Assembly (NCBI GenBank): GCA_016125585.1
Contig: WGLL01000006.1
Location: 186,001-250,000, forward strand
DNA: 64,000 bases
Reading direction: 5' to 3'
Source: Caulobacter sp.
GTDB taxonomy: Bacteria > Pseudomonadota > Alphaproteobacteria > Caulobacterales > Caulobacteraceae
In this document: piece after piece, positions 17,381 to 24,833 of the stretch
How positions within the stretch are numbered: the first letter of the stretch is position 1
How the letters are laid out: each line of letters begins with the position of its first letter
Notes under the pieces: generated by a model
What the model was told of the DNA's origin: nothing
Databases searched by the model: none
What the model saw: only the letters and a program-made list of their open reading frames with translations
Program-made: the position numbers and the translations under genes

Positions 17381-18493
17381 TCAGAGTTTGCGGACGTAGC
17401 GGTTGGGAACGAAGGGCATGGCGACCACCTCGGCCGCCCCCGCCTTGCCTCGGACGATGACCTTCAGGGCCGTTCCGACCGCCGCCAGGGCGGGGGGCAC
17501 ATAGCCCATGGCGATGGCGCAGCCGAGGCTGGGGGCGAAGCCGCCGCTGGTGACCTTGCCGACCACCTCGCCCGCTTCATTGGCGATCTCGGCGCCTTCC
17601 CGGGCCGGGGCGCCTTCGAGAATCTTCAGCCCGACCCGGACGCGGGACGGTCCCTCGGCCAGTTCCTTTGCGATCCGCGCGGCGCCGGGGAAGTCCTGGG
17701 CGTCGCGGCGCTTCTTGGAGACCGCGAAGGTCAGGGCCGCCTCGACCGGGCTGGTGGTCTCGTCGATGTCGTGGCCGTAGAGCGGCAGGCCGGCTTCCAG
17801 ACGCAGGGAATCGCGGGCCCCCAGGCCGATGGCCCGCACCCGCTCGTCTTCCAGCAGGGTCGCCCAGACGCGGGGCGCCTCGGCGGCCGGCACGCTGATC
17901 TCATAGCCATCCTCGCCGGTGTAGCCGGAGCGGGAGACGATGGCGTCGGTCCCGAAGGCGCTCATCGCCCGGCATTCCATGAACACCATGCCGGCGGCCT
18001 CCGGCGCGTGGACCGCCATCACCGCGGCGGCTTCGGGGCCCTGCAGGGCCAGCAGGGCGCGGTCTTCCAGCCGTTCGATCCGCACCTGGCCGGCCAGTTC
18101 GTTGTCGATGAACTTGAAATCGCCGTCCTTGCAGGCGCCGTTGACCACCACGAACAGGCCGTCGTCGTCGGGCCGCGCGCCCATCAGGTCGTCGATGATG
18201 CCGCCCTTCTTGTTGAGCAGCAGGCTGTAGCGCTGCTTGCCGGCCCCCAGGCCGATGAAGTCGCCGGGGGTGACTTCCTCGAAGGCCGACAGGGGCGAGA
18301 CGCCCCGCAGCCGCGCCTGACCCATGTGGCTGACGTCGAACAGACCGGCGTGTTCGCGGGTCCACAGATGCTCCTTCAGCACCCCGTCGCGGTACTGCAC
18401 CGGCATCGCATAGCCGGCGAAGGGGACCATGCGGGCGCCGGCGGCGACATGGGCCTCGTAGAGCGGGGTCTGTTTGAGGGTCTCGTCAGTCAC
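17381..18493 (-). CDS. gcvT: Glycine cleavage system T protein (aminomethyltransferase)
   Basis: 370 residues from a GTG. Contains TPLYEAHVAAGARMVPFAGY, HLWTREHAGLFDVSHMGQ, and the folate/catalytic segment FIGLGAGKQRYSLLLN, all typical of GcvT. It transfers the methylene unit from GcvH to tetrahydrofolate and releases ammonia. First gene of the operon; a tandem glycine riboswitch lies 55 bases upstream and should switch the whole operon on when glycine is plentiful. Confidence 0.96.
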   Translation of the reverse strand: MTDETLKQTPLYEAHVAAGARMVPFAGYAMPVQYRDGVLKEHLWTREHAGLFDVSHMGQARLRGVSPLSAFEEVTPGDFIGLGAGKQRYSLLLNKKGGIIDDLMGARPDDDGLFVVVNGACKDGDFKFIDNELAGQVRIERLEDRALLALQGPEAAAVMAVHAPEAAGMVFMECRAMSAFGTDAIVSRSGYTGEDGYEISVPAAEAPRVWATLLEDERVRAIGLGARDSLRLEAGLPLYGHDIDETTSPVEAALTFAVSKKRRDAQDFPGAARIAKELAEGPSRVRVGLKILEGAPAREGAEIANEAGEVVGKVTSGGFAPSLGCAIAMGYVPPALAAVGTALKVIVRGKAGAAEVVAMPFVPNRYVRKL

Positions 18494-18547
18494 GCCAGGC
18501 TCCGGGGTCGATGCGATACCGCCGGCATAGCGCCGGTGTTCGCCCCC

Positions 18548-18735
18548 GCTGTCCTTGGGCCTGAGAGATTCCGAACCGGCGGAAAATGGCCGGTCCTTGC
18601 TCCTTCGGCGAGCCGCTTGCGGCGACTCTTTCCAGCGTTCCTATGCTCGCGCGGTCCGTTTGCCTGAGCGTTTCCGGGGCGGTTGCGCCTTCGGCCTCGG
18701 GACGAAAAAGAATCCCGATGTCTCCCGCGAGAGCC
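18548..18735 (-). promoter_or_regulatory. Tandem glycine riboswitch upstream of gcvT
   Basis: Read on the minus strand, two aptamers follow each other. The first holds GAGGCCGAAGGCGCAA and ends with GCTCAGGCAAA; the second holds CTCGCCGAAGGAGCAA and ends with CTCTCAGGCCCAAGGACAG. These are the conserved cores of glycine aptamers, joined by a short linker. Position between promoter and gcvT matches the classic arrangement that activates glycine cleavage genes cooperatively on glycine binding. Boundaries are approximate. Confidence 0.9.
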
Positions 18736-18778
18736 CTTGCTTCCTGCGTGAGCCGGGGAGGGGAGTCAAGGCGATTGC

Positions 18779-18926
18779 GACCCCTCGCCCTGAGGGAGAG
18801 GGAGGGGCCCGCGCCGCAGGCGTGGGAGGGTGAGGGTTTACGCAGTTTGACGGTTTCGCGCGAAAACCCCTTGCGCCGTAAACCCTCATCCGGCGCTGCG
18901 CGCCACCTTCTCCCGCCGGGAGAAGG
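18779..18926. repeat. Inverted pair of family A repeats
   Basis: The left arm is a CCCTCGCCCTGAGGGAGAGGG-type hairpin ending in TGAGGGTTTACG; the right arm begins CGTAAACCCTCATCCGG and ends with CTTCTCCCGCCGGGAGAAGG. The two arms face each other around a short centre. A similar pair with the same GTTTACG/CGTAAAC junction lies at 53241-53351. Confidence 0.75.
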
Positions 18927-18990
18927 AACGGCGGGCGTGACTCCCTCCGGCGCGGCGTCCTAGTCTGCAAAAAAGTCCGGGGAAGACGTC

Positions 18991-19857
18991 ATGACGCTGT
19001 CGGCCATCCCTGACGGGCCGGGAGGGGTGGAAATGAACCACGGGCGTTCGGCCCCCATCTTCTTTCTGCTGGTCCTGGCGTTCGCGGTCCCCCTTTGGCT
19101 GCTGAGCGGGCGGCTGGGCTTGATCGGGGCGTTGCGCATCCCGGCCAGCGACCTGGCCCTCGCCTTCACCCCCATGCTCGTGGGGCTCGGACTGGTGGCG
19201 TGGCGCGAAGGCTGGCGAAACGCCGCGCGTCTGTTGATGCGCGCCTTCGACGTCACGTCGATCCGGGGCGGTCGCTGGATGGCGGCGACCCTCCTTATTC
19301 CCCCCTGCATCTATCTGGTCAGCTGGAGCGTCATGCGACTCTCCGGCGCCGACCACCCGATTCCGACGCCAGGACTTTTCCGGCTCGGGCTGCTGCTCGT
19401 GCTGTTTCTGGTGTTGGCGGCCGGCGAGGAGGTCGGCTGGATGGGCTACGCATTCGGCCCGCTGCAACAACGGTTCGGGGCCCTGGGCGCCAGCCTGCTG
19501 ATCGCCATCCCCTGGTGGCTCGGCCATCTGCCCTCGATGTCGGCGATCGGCGTCCCGGCCGGCGACATGGTCTGGTGGATTCTCGGCGCCCTCGCCCTCC
19601 GCATCGTCATGACCTGGCTCTACAGCGGCGCCGGGGCCAGCCTGTCCGCCGTGGTGGCGTTTCACGCCCTGCTCAATCTCAGCCGGATCGCCATCGTTCC
19701 GGCCGTGGGCGCCCACTACATCGGCGCCTATCAGGCCGTCGCCTATCTGGCGGTCGCCGTGATTGCCGGGGCCGTCATCTGGCAAACGCGCGGACGTCTG
19801 GCGACTGCGTCGAAGCGCGGATCCTCCGAGGATGACTCGCCAACCCGCCCGGCCTAG
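18991..19857 (+). CDS. CPBP family intramembrane protein (Abi/CAAX protease-like)
   Basis: 288 residues with about seven to eight hydrophobic helices. The CPBP motif is present: EEVGWMGYAFGPL, followed by HLPSMSAIG and a FHALLNLSR helix supplying the conserved His residues. The Arg normally found in EExxWRG is Met here, so activity is uncertain. The family covers CAAX-type membrane proteases, bacteriocin immunity and many unknowns. The ATG at 18991 is preferred over 19033 because the upstream block AAGTCCGGGGAAGACGTC is nearly repeated before the next gene (19888). That gene, an M20 peptidase, follows by 30 bases. Confidence 0.8.
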   Translation: MTLSAIPDGPGGVEMNHGRSAPIFFLLVLAFAVPLWLLSGRLGLIGALRIPASDLALAFTPMLVGLGLVAWREGWRNAARLLMRAFDVTSIRGGRWMAATLLIPPCIYLVSWSVMRLSGADHPIPTPGLFRLGLLLVLFLVLAAGEEVGWMGYAFGPLQQRFGALGASLLIAIPWWLGHLPSMSAIGVPAGDMVWWILGALALRIVMTWLYSGAGASLSAVVAFHALLNLSRIAIVPAVGAHYIGAYQAVAYLAVAVIAGAVIWQTRGRLATASKRGSSEDDSPTRPA

Positions 19858-19887
19858 ATTGCCCGGAAAGTCCTGGGGGAAGTCGTC

Positions 19888-21360
19888 ATGAAGCTGTTGG
19901 GCAAGGTCGCGCTGGGCGTGGTCGCCGTTCTTGTGCTGCTGGTCGCCGTGGTTCTGGTCCGCACCTGGACCTACAAGGCGCCGGCCGCGGTCGACATCAC
20001 CACCGTCACGCTCGCCGAGGCCCCGCCCATCGATCAGGCAAAGGCCGCGCAGCATCTGGCCGAGGCGGTGCGGATCCGCACCGTCAGCCACCAGAACAAG
20101 GCCGACAACGACTGGGCCGAGTGGGACAAACTCCACGCCTGGCTGGCCGCGACCTATCCCGCCGCCCACGCCGCCATGACCCGCGAGATCCTGCCCAACA
20201 AGGCGCTGATCTACACCTGGACCGGCAGCGACGCCTCGCTGAAGCCCATCGTCCTGATGGCCCACCAGGACGTGGTGCCGATCACCCCCGGCACCGAAAA
20301 GGACTGGAAACAGCCGCCCTTCGACGGGGTCATCGCCGACGGCTCGGTCTGGGGCCGGGGCTCCATCGACGACAAGGGCAGTCTGGTGGCCCTGTTCGAG
20401 GGGCTGGAGGCCCTGGCGGGTAGCGGCTTCAAGCCCAAGCGCACCATTATCGTGGTCAGCGGCCAGGACGAGGAGGCCGGCGGATCCGGGGCCCGCGCCG
20501 CCGCCGCCCTGCTGAAGAGCCGCGGCGTCCAGGCCGAATGGGTGCTGGACGAGGGCTCGGCGGCGATCACCGACCATCCGATCACCGGCAAACCCGCCGC
20601 CATCATCGGCATCGCCGAGAAGGGCTACGCCACCCTGCGCGTCACCGCCCCGGCGCAAGGCGGCCACGCCTCCGCCCCGCCGCCCGAAACCGGCGTCGCC
20701 GTCCTGGCCAAAGCCATCACCGCCATCACCGACAACCCGTTCCCGCTGAAGCTCAACGGCCCCGGCGCCGAGATGGTCCGGGCCCTGGCCCCGCATGGCG
20801 GTTTTCTGATGCGGATGGCCGTGGCCAACGAGTGGCTGTTCGGCGGCATGATGAAAAAGCAGTTCGCCGCCACCCCGGCCGGCGCCGCCCTGCTGCACAC
20901 CACCATCGCCCCGACCATGCTCAAGGGCAGCCCCAAGGAAAACGTCCTGCCGCAGGACGCCACCGCCTGGATCAACTACCGGATCGCCCCCGGCCAGACC
21001 AAGGACGAGGTCATGGCGCGGGCGAAGCGGGCGACCGCGGGCCTCAAGGTCGACCTGGCCTGGGAAGGCAATGCGGTGAACCCCTCGCCGGTGTCCTCGA
21101 CCGACTCCGCCGGCTGGCGGGTCCTGGCGGCCCTGGCGGCGGACGGCGGGAAACTTCCGGTCGCGCCGGGCCTGGTCGGGGCCGGCACCGACAGCCGCTA
21201 CATGACCCCCATCGCCAGCGACATTTACCGCTACCAGCCGCTGCTCGCCTCGCTCGATACCTTCGCCATGATCCACGGCACCAACGAGCGAATGACCCTG
21301 AGCAATCTCGAGCGGATGACGACCTTCTACGCCCGACTGGTGGCCAGCGCGGCGGGCTAG
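19888..21360 (+). CDS. M20 family metallopeptidase (carboxypeptidase PM20D1/CPS1-like)
   Basis: 490 residues. One N-terminal hydrophobic helix (about 7-24) may be a signal anchor, so the enzyme is probably periplasmic. M20 metal ligands are visible: His in MAHQDVVPI, Asp in GRGSIDDKGSL, Glu-Glu in GQDEEAGGSG and a C-terminal His in MIHGTNE. Length and the HQDVVPI version match the yeast CPS1/PM20D1 branch, which hydrolyses peptides or N-acyl amino acids. It follows the CPBP gene by 30 bases with a similar leader, suggesting one transcript. Confidence 0.88.
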   Translation: MKLLGKVALGVVAVLVLLVAVVLVRTWTYKAPAAVDITTVTLAEAPPIDQAKAAQHLAEAVRIRTVSHQNKADNDWAEWDKLHAWLAATYPAAHAAMTREILPNKALIYTWTGSDASLKPIVLMAHQDVVPITPGTEKDWKQPPFDGVIADGSVWGRGSIDDKGSLVALFEGLEALAGSGFKPKRTIIVVSGQDEEAGGSGARAAAALLKSRGVQAEWVLDEGSAAITDHPITGKPAAIIGIAEKGYATLRVTAPAQGGHASAPPPETGVAVLAKAITAITDNPFPLKLNGPGAEMVRALAPHGGFLMRMAVANEWLFGGMMKKQFAATPAGAALLHTTIAPTMLKGSPKENVLPQDATAWINYRIAPGQTKDEVMARAKRATAGLKVDLAWEGNAVNPSPVSSTDSAGWRVLAALAADGGKLPVAPGLVGAGTDSRYMTPIASDIYRYQPLLASLDTFAMIHGTNERMTLSNLERMTTFYARLVASAAG

Positions 21361-21412
21361 GGGGAACGAACTTCAGCGGCGCCCGCGATGTCGCGCACGG
21401 ACGGTCGCATAG

Positions 21413-21441
21413 CTCCCTTCCCCCTTCCAGGGGAAAGGGGG
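21413..21441 (+). repeat. Short family A-like palindrome
   Basis: CCCCCTT and AAGGGGG pair around TCCAGGGGA after the M20 gene. Probably a degenerate copy of the intergenic repeat; no T-run on the plus strand, so not called a terminator. Confidence 0.5.
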
Positions 21442-21547
21442 CGGCGCCGCGCCAGGCCGTCCTGATCGGAAATCGAAAAAGCTTCACGCCTTCTGTCGGA
21501 TTTCCCCGGCGCTGCCCGTCCTGTGAGCACAGCAAGAGGAACCCGCC

Positions 21548-21985
21548 ATGCGTATGATCTTCGTCAACCTGCCCGTGAGGGACGTGAAAGTCTCCCGCAC
21601 CTTCTTCGAGGCGCTCGGCTTTTCCATCAATGAGCAGTTCTGCAGCGAGGACACCGCCTGCGTGGTGATCGACGACAACATCTTCGCCATGCTGCTCGAG
21701 CACAGGCGCTTCAAGGACTTCCTGAAGGGCGACGTCGCCGACAATTCGGTCAACAAGGAAGTGCTGACCTGCCTGTCCTGCGACAGCCGCGCCGAGGTCG
21801 AGAGCCTGAAGGCCAGGGCCCTCGCCGCCGGCGGTTCCGAATGGATGCCGGCCCAGGATCACGGCTTCATGTACGGCGACAGCTTCTGCGATCCCGACGG
21901 CCACGTCTGGGAGGTCATGTGGATGGACCAGGCGGCCGCCGCGGCCGGCGCCCACCATGAGATCGAGAGCGCCCCGGCCGGTTAG
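21548..21985 (+). CDS. VOC family protein (COG3607-like)
   Basis: 145 residues. MRMIFVNLPVRDVKVSRTFF is the N-terminal beta-alpha motif of the glyoxalase/bleomycin resistance fold, and the C-terminal half ends with YGDSFCDPDGHVWEVMWM, supplying the metal-ligand Glu. The MIFVNLPV start with a FAMLLEHRRFKDF segment is typical of COG3607, predicted lactoylglutathione-lyase-like proteins of unknown substrate. A ribosome binding site (AAGAGGAA) precedes the ATG. A His/Ala-rich tail (HHEIESAPAG) follows the domain. Confidence 0.85.
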   Translation: MRMIFVNLPVRDVKVSRTFFEALGFSINEQFCSEDTACVVIDDNIFAMLLEHRRFKDFLKGDVADNSVNKEVLTCLSCDSRAEVESLKARALAAGGSEWMPAQDHGFMYGDSFCDPDGHVWEVMWMDQAAAAAGAHHEIESAPAG

Positions 21986-22017
21986 GCGGCTCCGCAAGGG
22001 CCCGGGGCGCCTGCGCG

Positions 22018-22653
22018 TCAGCCCTTCGGCTGCGGCCGGCCGGCGGCGTTGCGGGTGATGGCGATCATCGCGTTGCAGATCAGGGTCAGGTGCTCGCTGG
22101 CCGAGCTGACGCTCTGTTCGGCGGCGGCGATGACCCCTTTCCAGCTGTCGGCTTCCTGACCACCCGTCGCCTTCTGCAGCGCCAGGCCCATTGCCGCCTC
22201 GGCGATGATCTCGGCTCTCTGCAGATGCTGGGCGGCGTCGATCATGGCGATGCAGGCGACGTTCAGCGTCACCAGGGACATCATCGGGTCCAGCGCCTCT
22301 TCGGCCGCCTTCAGGGCGGCGGTGGTCAGGCTCTGGGCGTCGCCCGGCCGCGGCGGCTCCGGAGGCGGCGAGGCCGCGCCCCCGCCGCCGGGGGCGCTGG
22401 TGCTCTGCAGCTTGGCGCTGGCCTCGCGGCCGCCGCCCTGGTCCGCGCCCAGAATGGTGATCACCGTCTGGGTGACCGTGGCCTGACCGATGATGGCGCC
22501 CTGCTGCTGCGAGGAAACCGCGTTGAACACCGCGTTGCTCAGGGCCTGGGCGGTGCTTTCGAACAGCTTGCTGACCGCCTGAGAGGCGGCGTCGCCGTCC
22601 GCCGCGCCCTTCTGGCCCGACGCCGGGGCGCCAGGAGTGGTTGAGGTTGCCAT
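22018..22653 (-). CDS. RebB family R-body protein (killing trait domain)
   Basis: 211 residues from the ATG at 22653, chosen because GGGAGAC lies nine bases upstream; an earlier in-frame start has none. Residues about 30-70 hold the RebB signature: STAQALSNAVFNAVSSQQQ followed by a QATVTQTVIT-type stretch. RebB is the structural part of R-bodies, coiled protein ribbons first known from the Caedibacter killer trait. Here the RebB half is followed by a Gly/Pro-rich linker (APGGGGAASPPPEPPRPG) and a second Ala-rich helical half (LDPMMSLVTLN, SASEHLTLICNAMI). No rebA, rebC or rebD lies nearby. Assembly into ribbons is not established. Confidence 0.78.
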   Translation of the reverse strand: MATSTTPGAPASGQKGAADGDAASQAVSKLFESTAQALSNAVFNAVSSQQQGAIIGQATVTQTVITILGADQGGGREASAKLQSTSAPGGGGAASPPPEPPRPGDAQSLTTAALKAAEEALDPMMSLVTLNVACIAMIDAAQHLQRAEIIAEAAMGLALQKATGGQEADSWKGVIAAAEQSVSSASEHLTLICNAMIAITRNAAGRPQPKG

Positions 22654-22757
22654 GCGCCAGTCTCCCGTTTCGATCAATACGGGTATTACCGTCATGTCGC
22701 GGCCAGATTGTCCATGGCGGATGGCGTCAATTCGCGGCGGCCGGCCTCTGGCGGGTC

Positions 22758-22997
22758 TCAGGCCTTGACGTCGGTGTCCGGGCGGTCGCCGCCCTCGGCG
22801 ATCTCGCCGTGCCAGCGGCCCTTCTCGTCCTCATAGACGATGCCGGCGGTCTCGCCGCCGACCCGCTGCTCGCCGGCGGCGACCCGGGCGGCGGCGGCGG
22901 CGGCGTCATGGGTCGGATAGGTCTCCGAATAGGTCTCCCCGACGCGATAGGCCCAGCCCCCGTCGTGCTCGACGACTTCATAGGTCACGGTGGTCAT
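22758..22997 (-). CDS. DUF2188 domain protein
   Basis: 79 residues from the ATG at 22997 with GAGGAAC upstream. The small fold begins TYEVVEHDGGWAYRVGETYS, then an HDAAAAAARVAAGEQ helix and a last beta strand IVYEDEKGRWHGE, the pattern of DUF2188 proteins (short, single-domain, often stress-linked). Acidic C-terminal tail. It lies upstream of the RebB-like gene on the same strand with a 104-base gap, so co-transcription is possible. Function unknown. Confidence 0.75.
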   Translation of the reverse strand: MTTVTYEVVEHDGGWAYRVGETYSETYPTHDAAAAAARVAAGEQRVGGETAGIVYEDEKGRWHGEIAEGGDRPDTDVKA

Positions 22998-23101
22998 GGA
23001 TGCGTTCCTCTGCGGCTGTCCCTCCACTAAGCGCCCAGACCCTGTGCGGTTGCAACCGGCCGCAATTTTACCCGGTCGATATCGGTCCGGGCCGGGGAGA
23101 C

Positions 23102-23144
23102 CTTGGGAAAACCCAAGATCCCCCACCTGGGCGCCCAAGGTGGG
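23102..23144 (+). other. Two adjacent stem-loops in a 378-base intergenic region
   Basis: CTTGGG-AAAA-CCCAAG (23102-23117) is followed by CCCACC...GGTGGG enclosing the palindrome GGGCGCCC (23122-23144). They lie between the diverging DUF2188 and HAD genes (22998-23375). The rest of this gap is a GC-rich, Pro-codon-like stretch with no convincing gene. Confidence 0.4.
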
Positions 23145-23296
23145 ATGTCGTGGCCTGCTTCCACCCCCCTGGGCCCCGCCCTCGACCCCCCGCCGGCCCG
23201 CCGAAGGCCCGCCTGGCGCCCGCCTCCGACCTCAGCAAACGCCCGGCGGGCCGGGGAAACGCCGCAAATCAACGCCCTGTCCCCCCATCGCCGCGC

Positions 23297-23302
23297 TATA
23301 AT
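23297..23302 (+). promoter_or_regulatory. Candidate -10 box of the HAD gene
   Basis: A perfect TATAAT lies 73 bases upstream of the HAD start in very GC-rich sequence. No good -35 box was seen at the proper distance. Confidence 0.35.
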
Positions 23303-23375
23303 GGTGGGGCGCTTCGACAAGCCGTCGCGGTCTGGCTGATTGACGCCTCTCCCGCCAGCCGTTAGCCCAGCCTGC

Positions 23376-24236
23376 ATGACTGACCTCCCCGTCGGCCTCT
23401 CGGCCCTCCGCGACCGCTACGACGTCCTGCTCTGCGACGTCTGGGGCGTGATCCACAACGGCCGGGAAAACTTCCCCGAGGCCTGCGCCGCCCTGGCCCG
23501 CTGGCGGGCCGAGGTCGGGCCGGTGGTGCTGATCTCCAACTCCCCCCGCCCCGCCAGCGACGTCATCGCCCAGCTGGACGGCCTGAAGGTGCCCCGCGAG
23601 TCCTGGAGCGCCTTCGTGACCTCCGGCGACGCCACCCGCGTGCTGCTGGCGGCGCGGGCGCCGGGACCGATGTGGAAGATCGGCCCGGCCAAGGACCTGG
23701 TGCTCTACGAGGGCCTGGGGCTGGAGCTGGCCGAGGTCGACCAGGCGGCCTTCGTCTCGGTCACCGGGCCCGACAACGACGATGTCGAGACGCCGGAAGA
23801 CTATCGCCAGCGCCTGACCGCCGCCGCCGCCCGCAAGCTGCCCCTGATCTGCGCCAATCCCGACCTGGTGGTCCAGAAGGGCGACAAGCTGATCTACTGC
23901 GGCGGGGCCCTGGCCGACCTCTATGCAAAGCTGGGCGGCGAGGTGCTGATGGCCGGCAAGCCGTTCAGCCCGATCTACGCCCTCAGCCTGGCCGAGGCCG
24001 AGGCCTTGCTCGGCAAGCCGCTGGATCGCGTCCGGGTCCTCTGCATCGGCGACGGCGTCATCACCGACGTGAAGGGCGCCAACGACCAGGGGCTCGACTG
24101 CCTGTTCATCGCCAAGGGCATCCATGGCGAAAAGGCCCTGGGCGCCGATGGCAGGCTGGACGCGGCCAAGGTCGCCGGCCTGCTGCAGGAAGAGGGTGTC
24201 ACCGCCGCCCACGCCATGGCCGATCTGGTCTGGTGA
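23376..24236 (+). CDS. HAD superfamily hydrolase, class IIA (TIGR01459-like)
   Basis: 286 residues from the ATG at 23376. Motif I is CDVWGVIHNG (nucleophile Asp21, with Trp in place of the usual second-Asp context), motif II VVLISNSPRP, the C2 cap follows, and motif IV is CIGDGVITDVKGAND. These match a proteobacterial subgroup of class IIA HAD hydrolases with an N-terminal DVWGV, related to p-nitrophenyl phosphatase and NagD. It likely dephosphorylates a small metabolite; the substrate is unknown. Next genes are MaoC and ribF, but an intergenic repeat and a hairpin separate them. Confidence 0.85.
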   Translation: MTDLPVGLSALRDRYDVLLCDVWGVIHNGRENFPEACAALARWRAEVGPVVLISNSPRPASDVIAQLDGLKVPRESWSAFVTSGDATRVLLAARAPGPMWKIGPAKDLVLYEGLGLELAEVDQAAFVSVTGPDNDDVETPEDYRQRLTAAAARKLPLICANPDLVVQKGDKLIYCGGALADLYAKLGGEVLMAGKPFSPIYALSLAEAEALLGKPLDRVRVLCIGDGVITDVKGANDQGLDCLFIAKGIHGEKALGADGRLDAAKVAGLLQEEGVTAAHAMADLVW

Positions 24237-24264
24237 GGCGGCGGGCAAAGTGCGTGCTTCGAAA

Positions 24265-24284
24265 CGCGATCCTCCCGGATCGCG
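24265..24284 (+). other. Stem-loop after the HAD gene
   Basis: CGCGATCC-TCCC-GGATCGCG is a perfect 8-bp stem with a four-base loop, 28 bases after the HAD stop. It lacks a T-run; it may still end or stabilise the transcript. Confidence 0.45.
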
Positions 24285-24321
24285 ACTCGGCATGACGAAG
24301 TTTCTGGGCCCGCCCCCCGGC

Positions 24322-24367
24322 GTCGTCATCCTGAGTCGCCTGCGCAGCAGGCGTGTCGAAGGACGCA
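24322..24367. repeat. Intergenic repeat of the GTCATCCTGAG type
   Basis: GTCATCCTGAGTCGCCTGCG and CGCAGGCGTGTCGAAGGACG-like arms form an imperfect palindrome (CGCCTGCGCAGCAGGCG at the core). The type is common in environmental alphaproteobacterial genomes and is distantly like family B below. Confidence 0.5.
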
Positions 24368-24406
24368 CGATCGGGTATGCAGCGTCACAACCACAAAGGG
24401 GATGAA

Positions 24407-24829
24407 ATGCAGGGTTTGTTTCTAGAGGACCTCACCGTCGGCCAGTCGGCCGAGCTGGTCCGCACCGTCGACGAGGCCGCCATCGTCGCCTTCGCCGAGG
24501 TGACCGGCGACAACAATCCCGTTCATCTGGACGAGGCCTATGCGGCCGGCACTCCGTTCAAGACCCGCATCGCCCACGGCATGCTGTCGGCCGGCTATAT
24601 CTCCGCCGTGATCGGCACGAAGATGCCGGGCCCCGGGGCCATCTACATGTCGCAGCAGCTCAGCTTCCGGCGTCCGGTGAAGATCGGCGACGAGGTCACC
24701 GCCCGCGCCACCATCACCGCCATCGACGCGGACAAGGCCCGCGTCACCCTGGAGACCGTCTGCGAGGTCGGCGGCAAGGCGGTGATGACCGGCGAGGCGC
24801 TGATCATGGTCCCCCGGCGGGCCGGCTGA
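24407..24829 (+). CDS. MaoC family dehydratase ((R)-specific enoyl-CoA hydratase-like)
   Basis: 140 residues from the ATG at 24407, which has AAAGGGG upstream; a longer frame starts inside the intergenic repeat and is unlikely. The hot-dog hydratase motif is present: FAEVTGDNNPVHLDEAYA followed by RIAHGM, supplying the Asp/His dyad of R-hydratases such as PhaJ. It would hydrate trans-2-enoyl-CoA to R-3-hydroxyacyl-CoA. A PHB link is plausible given bdhA elsewhere in the window. Its stop lies 4 bases before the ribF start, so the two are co-transcribed. Confidence 0.88.
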   Translation: MQGLFLEDLTVGQSAELVRTVDEAAIVAFAEVTGDNNPVHLDEAYAAGTPFKTRIAHGMLSAGYISAVIGTKMPGPGAIYMSQQLSFRRPVKIGDEVTARATITAIDADKARVTLETVCEVGGKAVMTGEALIMVPRRAG

Positions 24830-24833
24830 TCCC

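Noticed and set aside
13600..18667. Several long plus-strand frames opposite the gcv genes
   Set aside because: All are mirror frames of gcvPB, gcvPA, gcvH and gcvT, with low-complexity translations; the minus-strand genes match known families throughout.
18555..18963. Plus-strand frames over the glycine riboswitch
   Set aside because: The DNA there encodes conserved aptamer cores on the minus strand; the translations have no similarity to proteins.
22990..23365. Pro-rich frames in the gap before the HAD gene
   Set aside because: Pro/Arg-rich translations result from C-rich DNA and stem-loops; no start with a ribosome binding site.
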